Shown here: positions 33,181-43,469 of the stretch, piece after piece | Layout: every line of letters begins with the position of its first letter | How positions within the stretch are numbered: the first letter of the stretch is position 1 | Origin: Corylus avellana | Taxonomy: Eukaryota > Streptophyta > Magnoliopsida > Fagales > Betulaceae | Direction of reading: 5' to 3' | DNA length: 64,000 nt | NCBI RefSeq assembly: GCF_901000735.1 | Contig: NC_081548.1 | Span: 10,170,711-10,234,710, forward strand | Notes under the pieces: model-generated | Databases searched by the model: none | The model's input: only the letters and a program-made list of their open reading frames with translations | What the model was told of the DNA's origin: nothing | Program-made: the position numbers and the translations under genes

Positions 33181-33720
33181 GGCTCTAAAGAAGAATGCGT
33201 AGTATGCTGAAATCCTAGAGGTATTCAAACAAGTTCAGATAAACATTCTATTTTTGGATGCCATCCAGCAAGTGCCTTCTTATGCTAAGTTCCTAAAGGA
33301 TTTGGTCACTGTCAAGAGAAAGACCAACGTCCCAAAAAAGCATTTCTGACCGAGCAAGTCAGCTCCATCCTTCAATGCAAGCTTCCCATTAAGTATAAGG
33401 ACCCTAGGTGTCCTACCATTTCTTGAATGGTAGGAGTTAGCTAGATTGAAAGGGCCTTATTGGATCTTGGAGCAAGTGTGAATCTCTTGCCCTATTCAGT
33501 CTACTTACAATTGGGGTTGGGAGAATTGAAGCCCACATCTATGACACTCGAATTGGTTGACAGGTTAGTGAAGAGACCAAGGGGAATAATTGAGGATGTA
33601 TTGATCAAGGTGTACAAGTTTTATTTTCCTGTGGACTTTACAGTGATAGACATGGAGTCAGTGCACATTGTTGGGAGCCAGATTCCGGTGATTTTAGGGC
33701 GACCTTCCTAATCAACTGTA
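33181..33720 (+). pseudogene. Retropepsin-like protease, element I
   Basis: Pre-protease linker (33181-33340; FLDAIQQVPSYAKFLKD) then a protease domain. The frame at 33460-33711 carries the active-site motif DLGASVNLLPYSV and the second conserved strand QIPVILGRPS. The active-site Asp-Leu-Gly is intact here, unlike in A. Upstream stops and a frame break at about 33711 show it is not expressed as a full protein. Confidence 0.8.
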
Positions 33721-34465
33721 GAACTGGGGTGATGAAAATTTCTTTTGGGGATATGACTGTGGAGCTCCACATATTTGACATCCATAGCAGCCACTTGACG
33801 ATGATGAAGTCCGCAATGTATGCTTAAATAAAGAGATAACAGATGAGGCGGTAAGTGAGTTAAGCTTGCAGGAACCTGAGGTGGGGAGCTTTATTCAAGA
33901 TGGAGATGATCTGGGTTTTGCTGAGTTAGTTGAGCAAGCTGAGGCAGTTTTGGATCCCATTCCTGAGATGCAGCCGGAGTGTGGGGAAACCACTAAGATA
34001 TCATTCCCCACACCATATTCATTAGCAATTGAGCCGCTCGAGTTGATTTGTGAGAGCAAATGGGTTAGACCCATTCATGTGTGGCCTAAGTGGCCAAGTG
34101 TGACTGTGGGGAGGAATAAGGATAACGAGTTCTTCCCAACTCGTTTTCAGATAGGATGGCCAGGGTGCAGTGATTACAGCAAATTGAAGGCAATCACAAT
34201 GGAAAGATCACTTCCCTCCCCCATTCATTGATCCGTTGGTGGCACGGTCAGCTAGACATTCTTACTACTGTATGCTTGATGGTTACTCCAGCTACAACCA
34301 TGTTACTTTGGTCCCCGGCAATCAAGAGAACACCATCCTCACATCTGTCTTTGGTGCGATTGCCTACTATCACATGCTGTTTAGATTATGCAATACACCT
34401 GCTGTGGAAAGTCTAGCTGAAGACTGTAAACTTAGCGCTTGTGGGAGGCAACCCTTTGTTACTTT
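33721..34465 (+). pseudogene. Reverse transcriptase fragment, element I
   Basis: An acidic linker, then the start of an RT domain: KWVRPIHV at about 34065, TRFQIGWPGCSDYSKLKA at about 34138-34190 (the family's GW-CIDYRKLN motif), and in the next frame HSYYCMLDGYSSYN and FGAIAYYHMLFRLCNTPA at 34250-34410. RT is cut there and the YxDD catalytic motif is not present. Directly after lies the end-of-pol phrase (AAACTTAGCGC .. GGGAGGCAACCC, 34428-34455), so most of RT, RNase H and integrase was removed by a clean internal deletion. Confidence 0.7.
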
Positions 34466-35767
34466 TAGTTTTTTGTTGTCATTTGATTTTCTTTGGTGTT
34501 TGTTTTTATTGTGTTTTTCAGGAAATCTGTCTGCCGTTCAAGTTTGGGGGAGCGTTCTCCTACGTTACACCTGACTTACGCTGCCCATCTGGTATTGTAT
34601 TTCTAGACATATTGGGGACAATGTGTCATTTTAGTTTGGGGGTGGGGTAGACATTTCTATCTTTTTCTTTTATTATTTTTGTTGTGTGTTTGTGTTTAAA
34701 AATAAAAAATAAAAAAAAATAAATAAAAAAAAAAGCTATGTTGTTGATTGAGCATGATTACATCATAATTGTGATTTATATGTCATTGGTCTATTTAACA
34801 TCTTGAACACAGCATGTCATTAGAAATCTGAGTTGTTTGACTCATTTGTTGGATTAGAGAGACCTCACTTGTCTTAGTGTTTATCACGTGCACATTAGCA
34901 TAGGGTCTGTAAGGTATGAGATTTGACTTGAGGTGTGAATGTCTTGAGATTTGTAGGTTAATTTGGTGATGAAAATCTTAGCTTAAAAATGAAAAAATGA
35001 AATCATTAGTTTGAGTTTCTCATTGTGTAAGTGGACCTCGTGCCTCACTAACCATTGAGTGTTCACGTAAAAAGATGAAAAATTAGCGTTGATTGATTGT
35101 ATGACTAGTTAGGCTTCGTAGCTCTTTTTGACTTGAGTCATTAAGCCCTTAGGGATGTTTCTACATCTAGTGCCCTAAAACCACCTGGTTTGGGAGTACT
35201 GGCCCAACACTCGTTACATAGGTCAATTAGAAGCTTAAGGGAGTCCAACATTGCACAGCCTACACAAAAAAAAAAAAAAAAAAAAACAATGGACCTTTTG
35301 ATTCAAGCCTTGGTTGTTTTCATCTGATTGCATTCTTATGAATTTTGGGGTATACAAGCTTCGAGAATAATTGAAACCTCATGAGTCTATGTTAGTCTCA
35401 CTTTGCACTTATTGGAGCATGTGTTGTCTTAATTTTTCAGCTATGAGTTGAGTGAATTTTGGATATCTTGATGATGTGATTGTTGTGTTCACCTTGTTAA
35501 ACCAGCTTATAATGTATGAATCATGTGTTTGTGTAAAAATCTTTGTTTGTGAATAATATAGTGCATGAAATGTTTGTTAGTATCATTGCTGGTAAATCCT
35601 CACGAGACTTCACTCATCCTTTAGGGATGCCTAGGGGTTTAAAAGGATTGTTGCATATGCTAAATCCAATCGTTTCTCCCACGAAAGCGGACTTAGGTTT
35701 CATGCTTTGATTTTGTTTTTCATTTTCTTTTGCTAAGGGACTAGCAAAATGTAAGTTTGGGGGTATT
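34466..35767 (+). other. Element I 3' UTR
   Basis: Collinear with A and B: GGGGACAATGTGTC (34614), A-rich runs (34690-34732 and 35268-35286), TAGGCTTCGTAGC (about 35107), ACATTGCACAGCC, the conserved block (35570-35692), and GTAAGTTTGGGGGTATT before the LTR. Confidence 0.75.
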
Positions 35768-35947
35768 TGTTGAGCATTGAATATTGCATATTTGGGCCAC
35801 TTAATTTATGTTTACTAAGCCTTTGGCTCTATTATTTTCTGATGTTTTTGGTAGTTTTGGTGCTTTAGTGTTTTGCAGGTGATTGAAAGAAAATTGTGGT
35901 TCAAATGTAGAAGATCCAAAGAAATTGAAGAAAGGCATTTCTGGAGG

Positions 35948-36095
35948 TAGGATCGAGTGCAGTACACTAGTGATCGAGTGCACATGCGCTCGATCGCTAA
36001 AGCCTTACGCTCGAGCGCTGCTGCGCTCGAGCTTGGACATCAGCGCACGAGCGCAACTACTCCGCAGAAGACATGAAGCCCGAGTGCGATCGAGC
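35948..36095. repeat. GATCGAGCGCA-type motif cluster (I U3)
   Basis: About eight units, including GATCGAGTGCAG, GTGATCGAGTGCACATGC, GCGCTCGATCGC, ACGCTCGAGCGC, GCGCTCGAGC, GCGCACGAGCGCA and GTGCGATCGAGCC. Confidence 0.8.
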
Positions 36096-36278
36096 CCACT
36101 TGTCTGACTTGGTAGCTTTGAAGCCTTAGTTTTTGTTATAGATACCATTTTTTTTATTAAAAACGCACCAAGGGGGCGCTGTTCACTGTACTTTTGACGT
36201 TTTTCTTGCATTTTGAGGCCTAAATGTGATTTCCCTTTGTAAGTTTTTAGTTTTCGATGAATTCAATCCATTTAATCA

Positions 36279-36378
36279 NNNNNNNNNNNNNNNNNNNNNN
36301 NNNNNNNNNNNNNNNNNNNNNNNNNNNNNNNNNNNNNNNNNNNNNNNNNNNNNNNNNNNNNNNNNNNNNNNNNNNNNN
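36279..36378. other. Assembly gap with identical flanks (100 N)
   Basis: TCAATCCATTTAATCA occurs both immediately before and immediately after the Ns, suggesting an unmerged overlap rather than missing sequence. Confidence 0.95.
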
Positions 36379-37041
36379 TCAATCCATTTAATCATGTCGT
36401 TTGAAGTCATGAGAGGCTAAAATCTTCGACTAAGGTGGAAGATAAAGCCTTGCCATTGATTAGTTTTATGTTTTCATGTTTGTTCGTACAATTCCGACCT
36501 TAATGTAATGTACGTTCGTTTCAATTCAATTATGTGACAAAATTGTGTTTGATTGTGCCGAAGTTGGATATTCATTGTATTTCATCCGTCAGATACATTG
36601 CATCTTTTGATTTACTTTGGATATCCATTGTCTTTTGTGCAAAGTATGGATACATTGGATCTTTTAAATTAAATTGGATATGCATTGTCTTTTGTCAAAT
36701 GGATAGATTCATTGAATCTTTGAATAGGAACAATAGAACATGCATAGGGTTTAATTGTTTGTCGGATTTATGACTAAAACATAAGAATGTATACTTTAAT
36801 TTGGTGACGTAGATTCTGAAAACCTTAGTACCTTTTTATCATTCAATTTAATCATTTTTAATTTTAGTTTATTTTTATTTTGCACAACAAAAATCCCAAA
36901 ATTTAGAACTAAGTGAAAATTGAATTAGTTTAGATAAAAATTAATTTTTGCAATGCAATTCCCTATGGATCGACCTCGCACTCGCACACGCTGTACTGCA
37001 CACGACTTGTGCACTTGCGAGTAATTATATTTTTCACATCA

Positions 37042-37769
37042 TGTTTATATTCAATCATTATGAAATTCTTCTCTTATCTTAAAAAGTCTTTTATATTGAT
37101 TGAACTCAATCCTTCATATTTTCTGTGATTATGTGAGTGATTGTTATACAATGGTTTTAACTGACATATGATCAAGAGGATTAGAGAGGCCATGCCTAGG
37201 AGAATGGATTGTACTATACCCTATTTTAGTGTAAATTAGGTCGACAGTTCGTGCCAACTAAAGATGGGTTATACTATTCCCTTGATTATATGTAGCCTAT
37301 TAAGGAATTAGATAATCCATACCTAGGAAGGACGGATCGTACCGCATCTTAGTGGTTAGGTGGACAGTCTGTGCCAACCGAAGATGGGTTATACTTATTT
37401 CTTAAATGATGGTATTTTCTTGATTACTCGAGTTAGACACCTATATCATGCATAATATGAATTTCTCTTATTAATTTATGATTGACCATTGTTATGCGGT
37501 GAGTGGTGAAATTAACCCCCTATTCTTTCTCTCATCACTACTACCTTTACTTTAATATCTTTACTTTTATGCATTTCAGTTACTAATAAACAAAATCAAA
37601 TCAATCTCTTTTAAATTGAGTTATATTTAATGTTGAGAAGCTTGATAACAACACCTCGTAGTCCTTGAGGTTCGACTCCCTCTATATAGCCCTATCTGAC
37701 AAGGATTCGTTCTATTGCGAGTGGTTCATTTTATTATTGATTCTTTTTTAATACAAAAAGACTACATCA
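37042..37769 (+). mobile_element. 5' LTR of element J, 3' part
   Basis: Alpha sequence from TCTTCTCTTATC to ..ACTACATCA. Two hairpin units lie at about 37190-37385. Confidence 0.75.
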
Positions 37770-37774
37770 ATTTT

Positions 37775-37792
37775 TGGCACCACTGTTGGGGA
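37775..37792 (+). promoter_or_regulatory. Degenerate primer-binding site of J
   Basis: TGGCACCACTGTTGGGGA, at the same five-base spacing from the LTR end as in B, with four changes from the tRNA-Asp complement. Confidence 0.75.
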
Positions 37793-38321
37793 CTGCTTAA
37801 CGGTTACGCTATTAAGTTCTAAAGATTAAATTTAGCTTAATTTTTTTTCCCTATTTTCCTTTAATATATATATATATTTCGCTTTTCCTTTTGCCTTTTT
37901 GTTTTCAGGTCCGTAGCTACACAGCACAGCATCAGCAATGCACACTGAGCGCACCTGATAGTGCGATTCAGAGCACTTGCGACATCCTACCAGATTTCAG
38001 CGCGCCTGTGCTAAAGCCCCAACATGTTGCATGCGAGCCACACATCGGCAGTGCGCTCGAGCATAGCATGCAGTGCGATCGAGCGCACATACAGTAACTT
38101 GTTTCTAGCCAACTGTGTGCGAGTGCAGCACCCCTGCGCCTCTCTCTTGACGACAGTGAACTTGAGCGCACTCTGTAGTGCGATCTAGAGCACCTACGCT
38201 GCCTGCCTAGTTCCAGCTTTGAATTTTCAGCACAATTTTTAGGCCATTTGTGAGTTTCTTTTTCTTTTTTTCTTTTTTCTTTTGTTAGTTTTTTGTTGTT
38301 TTATTTTTATCAGTTTAGTTC
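37793..38321 (+). other. Element J leader with motif clusters
   Basis: At 37940-38200 holds about ten motif units (GAGCGCACCTG, GTGCGATTCAGAGCAC, GTGCGCTCGAGCA, GTGCGATCGAGCGCACA, GTGCGAGTGCA, TTGAGCGCACT, GTGCGATCTAGAGCACC). GGCCATTTGTGAG precedes the gag start. Confidence 0.7.
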
Positions 38322-39091
38322 ATGTGGGGAGGCATTCCAGCACCGAATGGACCTTGTTCATATTGCCAAAGCCCTTATCACTAGGTTAGAGATTGTCCTA
38401 TTGCTGGACAATTATCTAACTACTCTTATGAGCATATGAACACAAAGTTCTCTAGAGTAGGGAATGATCCTTATTCTGTTTCCTATAACCTAGCATGGAG
38501 CAACCAGTCTAATCTTTCGTGGCAAGCTCATGCTCTTGGAAATTATGCTCCACAATTTCATGAGCTGCACCTTCAGGCTTATCCGCATTTCAATGATCAG
38601 TCCTATTATTTCCCTCAATATCAATCTACTCCACAACAGCAATATCAAGCTGAGCCACCTCCTCTGAGGAATTCTAACTATGTAGAGAAGATGGTAGCTA
38701 ATCAGGAGAAAATGTTCGAGAAGGTGTCTGCTGCCCTCAACAAACTGGAGGCCATTGATCAACTGCTACACTGTCACTCTCAATCTATTGCCAAGATAGA
38801 AGATTACCAAGAGGAGCCATCTCCTTTGTCGAATTTTGACTTTAAAGATACGATGTTGAATCTTATGAGTGAGACTAATCAGTTGGTGAACTCTCAACAA
38901 GAGATGGTGAACTCTCACTCTCAATCCATTGCAAGGATAGAGCCTCAACTCAAACAAATAGCCGATATCCCCAACAGAGAAGAAGAAGCCCTTCAAAGTC
39001 AGTCGATGGCCAATCTTGATGGACACTACATTATGGATGAGAGTACTTCTTAACATGAGCAAGCTATCACCACACTGAGTCGTGAAGAAGT
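38322..39091 (+). pseudogene. gag: Short gag of element J, first part
   Basis: Starts ATGTGGGGAGGCATTCC exactly like B and runs through the zinc knuckle (CSYCQSPYH, stop, VRDC). The TAG at 38382-38384 falls inside the knuckle. Then the aromatic/Asn-rich stretch and a heptad-like region with a duplicated SLxSIAxIE-type unit (38690-38960). A TAA at 39051-39053 precedes the TRIM insertion. Both stops are single-base losses relative to B. The gag domain of A is absent, as in B. Confidence 0.75.
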
Positions 39092-39572
39092 TGTAACATC
39101 CTGGTCCCATATTTGGAAGATGAGGAAAAAGCCAACATAGATTGGGTGGTTTATAGAGATAGTCATTAGTGTTAAGTCACACATTGCCTAATTACTAGGT
39201 GAAATTGGACATTATAATGAATTCTAGGAAAGCTCCAAATTGATTAGTCATTTTGGGGTAATAGCGTAGATGTGGCTAGCGCTTTTCTCTGGGTCATTAC
39301 AAATGGTATCCAAGCTAGGTTGTAACATTATGTCATTTGGTACTGGAGCACTGCATGACGTGGCCTTGACAAGAACGTTAGGAATTTAAAAGGGGGAGTT
39401 TGTAACACCTCAGTCCCATATTAGAAAGATGAGGAAAAGCCCACATAGAGTGGGTGGTTTATAAGATAGTCATGAGTGCTAAGTCTCACATTGCCTAATT
39501 ACTAGGTGAAACTAGGATTTATAATGAATTATAGCGAAGCTTCAAATTGACTAGCTCTTTTGGGGTGATAGC

Positions 39573-39650
39573 GCAGATGTGGTTAGTGCTTTTCCCTAGA
39601 TCGTTACAAATAACGACTCAAGGAAAAGTGCTAGCCACATCTATGCTATT
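39573..39650. repeat. Foldback at the end of TRIM LTR 2
   Basis: The last 36 bases of LTR 2 are followed by an inverted, slightly diverged copy (39611-39649), then LTR 3 begins with no internal region between. Confidence 0.75.
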
Positions 39651-39726
39651 TGTAACACTCTGGCCCCATATTGAGAAGATGAGGAAAAGCCCAAAATAGA
39701 GTGGGTGGCTTATAAAGATAATCATT

Positions 39727-40166
39727 TCCCAATGAAAGAGCTAAATGTTACTTTTATCTAAAATAGCACTTTAAATGTTTAAAAAACCCCCTACATTGGA
39801 TTAGCCAAAAGAAAATGTAAAATTGATATTTGATTAGAAGAGCTAAAAAAAAAGCTAAATGTAGCAGCACTTTTCAAGGGAGCTATTTTATTTTTCATTG
39901 TTTCTCACATATTTTCTCTTTTTCCCAAATCTTTTCCTACTTTTTCTCTGCATGTTCTCTTTTTCCCAAAACTTTTCCTATTTTTCCTCTCACGTGTTCT
40001 CTTTTTCCCAAAACTTTTATTGCTTTTAATAATATTTTAATAGAATAGATAGAAATATAGCTAATCGGATGTAGAGACATTTAAAAATGGATTAGCTAAA
40101 CTAGATAAAAGTGAGTTTTGAGAAGCCATTTTACATAAAAATATGGCTCCTCCATTGAGAATACTC
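39727..40166. mobile_element. MITE-like insertion in TRIM LTR 3
   Basis: Splits LTR 3 between ..ATAATCAT and TAAGTCTCAC... The ends are inverted relatives (CCCAATGAAAGAGCTAAAT.. and ..ATGGCTCCTCCATTGAG). Internally AT-rich with CTTTTTCCCAAA(A/T)CTTTT units. No clear target duplication, so the family is not assigned. Confidence 0.6.
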
Positions 40167-40373
40167 TAAGTCTCACATTGCCTAGTTACTAGGTGAAATT
40201 GAGTTTTATAATGAATTCTGGGGAAGCTTCAAATTGACTAGTCCTTTTGGGTGATAGCGCAAATGTGGCTAGTGCTTTTTCCTAGGTCATTACAAATGAT
40301 ATCAGAGCCACCTAGTAACGCCAGGTCATGCGGTACTAGAGTACTGTATGACATGGCCGTCACGAGGACATCA

Positions 40374-42442
40374 TGTGACAATCCTAAGTCCCTTTAGAGT
40401 ATTTTTAGTTGACTCGTAGATTTTTTTTTAAAAAAAAAGGGTTGGCTTAGGTTAACAATGAGAATGGACGAATTAAAAATATATAATAATAGAAATAATA
40501 ATAAGTAAATAAAATAAAAGAGTAAAATATAAATAATAGTAATATATATATATATATTGATGTATTGATGCCCTAGGCGATGACAACCAAAAGAAAAACC
40601 CTAAGCTCCTTTAAAACCTATTTCCTCTCTTCTATTCAGCCTATTTAAGGGAGTGAAACAAGCTTGCCGCACACCAAGAGAGAAAGAAAGAAGAAAACAA
40701 AAAAAAAAAAGATTTTTCCCTGCCGCTCACTTTTCCCTCCTCACGTTGCTCTCCCTGTTATGCGTCTGGTATGGCCTCACAGATTGCTTTTCTTCATCTG
40801 ATATATATACTCATTCATAGCACAATTGTGAGTCAAATTGTAGTGGTTGCATTGGTTGCCGTGTGGTCTTGTAGTGGGAAAGAGAGATTTGTTTTCTTCT
40901 TGTTTTACTCCTCACGTGCAGCTATATATATATAGTGATTTGAAGAACTTACAAATATTCATATACATGAAGAATACTTTAAAGTATATATATATATATA
41001 ATGAATTGTAGTATTTTTTAATATACATACATCTGGATTGCTTCAAAATATGTAAATATATATAAGGTTTTAAAGGATTTATAAATATATACATGTGATT
41101 GCTTTAAAGTGTATATATATATAATGATGGAAGTATTTATAAATACACGTATATCTGGAATGTTTCAAGATATATAGATATATATGATGATCCAAAGTAT
41201 ATATATATATAGTACCTCAGCGTGCATATGCAAGTGCAACAAGGTTTGAAGTATACTTAGCTATATATCTATATAAATATAGAATAAATGAGAGTAATCT
41301 TTTTATAAACAGAATAATTTAAAGTACATTAAGATATATATATGAATCCTAAGGAATAAAATAAATTCTGGAAATTTATTGAGAAAACATACCTAAATAC
41401 CTAAGTAAGTTCATTCTCAATTGATTAGCAAGCCAACTCATAATAGTAGTAGAATGTTTTGTTATGACGTGTATGAGGGTAGTAACATGTCTGTGTGTCC
41501 TTCAGGAGATTAGTTAGCAGTCAGAAGAAATTTTTACTGCAGTCAAGAGGTAAGTGAATTTACTATCCCTTCCAGAAAAATTATCATGCCATGCTATTTA
41601 TGAAACTTTGTTTCAAATTACAAATGATCATTTTGTTTATACTATGAAATTATGTTGCATGCATGACAAGTTTGAGAAAAAGAAACTTTGTGAAAATAAT
41701 GATGTTTATAAGAGTTTTTGAGAAAATGATGACAAACCCTCCTACATGTTGCCCTAGAGAAGTACAAGAAATGAGGAAATAGTGTTATAAAATGAGGGCA
41801 CATGTAGGGAGGAGTGTATTTTTGGCCCAAGAGAAACAAGAGAGAAGCTCGGTACCAATGCTAAGGATGGAGGCGCAACCGCTAAAAGAGGCTCTGCCAG
41901 AAGGTGGTTCCATCATAGTTTTTTTTGCCATGCTGAGTGCACCCAGAGTTAATCGGTTAGCCAGGGGATGGGGCTGCAACCACAGTATCTCATCTCAGGT
42001 CGCAAGGACCGCGCAACCCTAGTATACGGGGGTAACAGTATACATGGGCCCTAGTATGAGATAAAGACTATCATAAATTTTATTGATGAAAATATATTTT
42101 ATTTCTTGTTTCAGGTGATGGCCAGGCTGCACTAGGAGGCCAGAATGGGGGCGGGCGTATTTAGGATTTCTTATGATTTCATATTAGTCAAGTTAATAAG
42201 TGTGTTGGCACAGTTTCTTTCAGAGGTTGACAAATTTATTTTAATAAGGATCTCTATCTCGTTGTGAGACATATTTCTGTTAAACAAGGATTTTTCAGTT
42301 TAGTTATTACTTTTAGACATGATATTCTATTCTTTCACGCATTCATTGTTATACTAGTATTGTTTAGTTGATAAACCTTATGGATCTTTGCGAGTAAGAA
42401 AATCATTAACAACCCTAACCCTAACGGGCTGGGGATGTTACA
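40374..42442 (+). mobile_element. Solo LTR (Del/Tekay-like) with CATCA target duplication
   Basis: TGTGACAATCC..GGGGATGTTACA, 2069 bp, flanked by CATCA at 40369-40373 and 42443-42447, inside a TRIM internal region. Its 3' half (41540-42440) matches the LTR of the Del-like element (49180-50243), including ATGAGGGCACATGTA and the AACGGGCTGGGGATGTTACA end. TATA-type box at about 40629. Confidence 0.9.
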
Positions 42443-42518
42443 CATCAAGAATTTAAGAGGGGGAGTTTGTAACACTCCGGTTCCATATTGGAAAGATGAG
42501 GAAAAGCCCATATGGAGT

Positions 42519-42634
42519 TTTGTAATGACCCAGGGAAAAGCGCTAGCCACATCTGTGCTATCACCCCAAAAGGACTAGTCCTTTTGAGGTAAAAGTGCAG
42601 TGTGGCTAGCACTTTTTCTTGGGTCATTACAAAA
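42519..42634. repeat. Foldback LTR (TRIM LTR 4)
   Basis: The last ~58 nt of the LTR are preceded by their own inverted copy, centred on AAAGGACTAGTCCTTT at 42576/42577. The usual middle of the LTR (TTTATAAAGATAGTCAT..) is missing. Confidence 0.85.
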
Positions 42635-42779
42635 TGGTATCAAAGCCACCTAGTAATGCCAGGTCCTGTGGTACTGGAGCACTGCATGACATGGCCCTGA
42701 TGAGGATGCCAGTAATTTAAAAGGGGGAGTTTGCAACACCCTGGTCCCATATTGGGAAGATGAGGAAAAGTCGAGAAGT

Positions 42780-42895
42780 TTTGAAACGACCTAGTGAAAA
42801 GCGCTAGCCACATCTGTGTTATCACCCCAAAAGGACTAGTTCTTTTGGGGTAAAAGTGCAGTGTGGCTAGCACTTTTCCCTAGGTCGTTACAAAA
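42780..42895. repeat. Foldback LTR (TRIM LTR 5)
   Basis: Same structure as LTR 4, centred on GGACTAGTTC. LTR 4, an internal piece and LTR 5 form a complete small element (42468-42892) with a foldback in both LTRs. Confidence 0.85.
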
Positions 42896-43202
42896 TGGTA
42901 TCAAAGCCACCTAGTAACGCCAGGTCATGTGGTACTAGAGCATTGCTTGACGTGGCCCTGATGAGGACGTTAGGAATTTAAGAGGGGAAGTTTGTAACAC
43001 CCCGGTCCCGTATTAGGAAGATGAGGAAAATGCCCATACAAAGCGGGTGGTTTATAAAGATAGTCATGAGTGCTAAGTCCCACATTGCCTACTTACTAGG
43101 TAAAATTGGGCTTTATAATGAATTTTAGGGAAGCTCCAAATTGACTAGTCCTTTTGGGGCAATAGCACAGATGTGGCTAGCGCTTTTCCCTAGGTCGTGA
43201 CA

Positions 43203-43469
43203 AAAGTGGTTGAAAATCACGTGGAAGAGAGGAAGAAGAAGCAAATTGAGGCCCCACAGGATCTGCATTGGGAAAAAGCCAAGGAAGTGAGCACTGAGGC
43301 TTCTTCACCATCAACTCCTATTTCCAAGATGCCATATGAGGCCCGAGTCCCTATTCTAGGTAATCTAAAATCTTCACTTTTAGAGACATATGATACTCTC
43401 CCGATTATTATTGCTTATGACTTACCAAAAGGCCAGGAGAGTAATCTACAAGAGCAAAAAGAGACCAAT
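43203..43469 (+). pseudogene. gag: Short gag of element J, second part
   Basis: Resumes the gag after the TRIM array: VVENHVEERKKKQIEAPQ, then a Ser/Pro-rich and acidic tail closely matching B (8820-9100), up to QEQKET at the next LTR. The join across the array restores the B-like reading, which confirms the insertion boundaries. Confidence 0.8.

Larger units (their letters stand above)
31952..37041 (+). mobile_element. Athila-like element I (gag, protease, RT scrap)
   Basis: Forward element with gag, protease, a short piece of reverse transcriptase, the end-of-pol phrase, 3' UTR, polypurine tract and a gamma 3' LTR. It is the only Athila-like copy here with pol sequence. The 5' end is in the gap. 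The sequence after its 3' LTR continues a different (alpha) LTR, so I is nested in J. Confidence 0.8.
35768..37041 (+). mobile_element. 3' LTR of element I (gamma type, gap inside)
   Basis: TGTTGAGCATTGAATATTGC .. TTCACATCA. A motif cluster sits at 35948-36095 in U3, GGATA hairpin units at about 36585-36730, and the gamma ending at about 36980. The 100-N gap (36279-36378) lies in the middle. Confidence 0.75.
39092..43202 (+). mobile_element. TRIM tandem array (six LTRs)
   Basis: Miniature LTR retrotransposon array inside J's gag, flanked by GAAGT (39087-39091) and AAAGT (43203-43207). LTRs: 39092-39301, 39401-39608, 39651-40294 (interrupted), 42468-42631, 42732-42892, 42993-43202; they run TGTAACA(C/T)..to..TTACA, the last to TGACA. 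About 100-nt internal pieces start with a tRNA-Met type primer site (TGATATCAGAGCCA at 40297; TGGTATCAAAGCCA at 42635 and 42896) and end in AAAAGGGGGAGTT. No ORF. Confidence 0.85.
37042..43469 (+). mobile_element. Non-autonomous Athila-like element J (short gag), split by TRIM array
   Basis: Alpha 5' LTR remainder (37042-37769), primer site, leader with motif clusters, and a short gag of the same design as B. The gag is interrupted at 39092-43202 by the TRIM array and ends at 43469, where another LTR begins. Confidence 0.8.

Noticed and set aside
39092..39301. Cassandra-type TRIM (5S rRNA in the LTR)
   Set aside because: The LTR has no 5S-like internal promoter sequence; it resembles other TRIMs only in size and primer type.
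40912..41094. Tyr/Ile-rich ORFs in the TATATA-rich segment
   Set aside because: Low-complexity sequence within the solo LTR.
42408..42428. CCCTAACCCTAAC telomere-like motif
   Set aside because: Only two units, and it is simply the end of the Del-type LTR (compare AACTCAACCTTAACGGGC at 50215).
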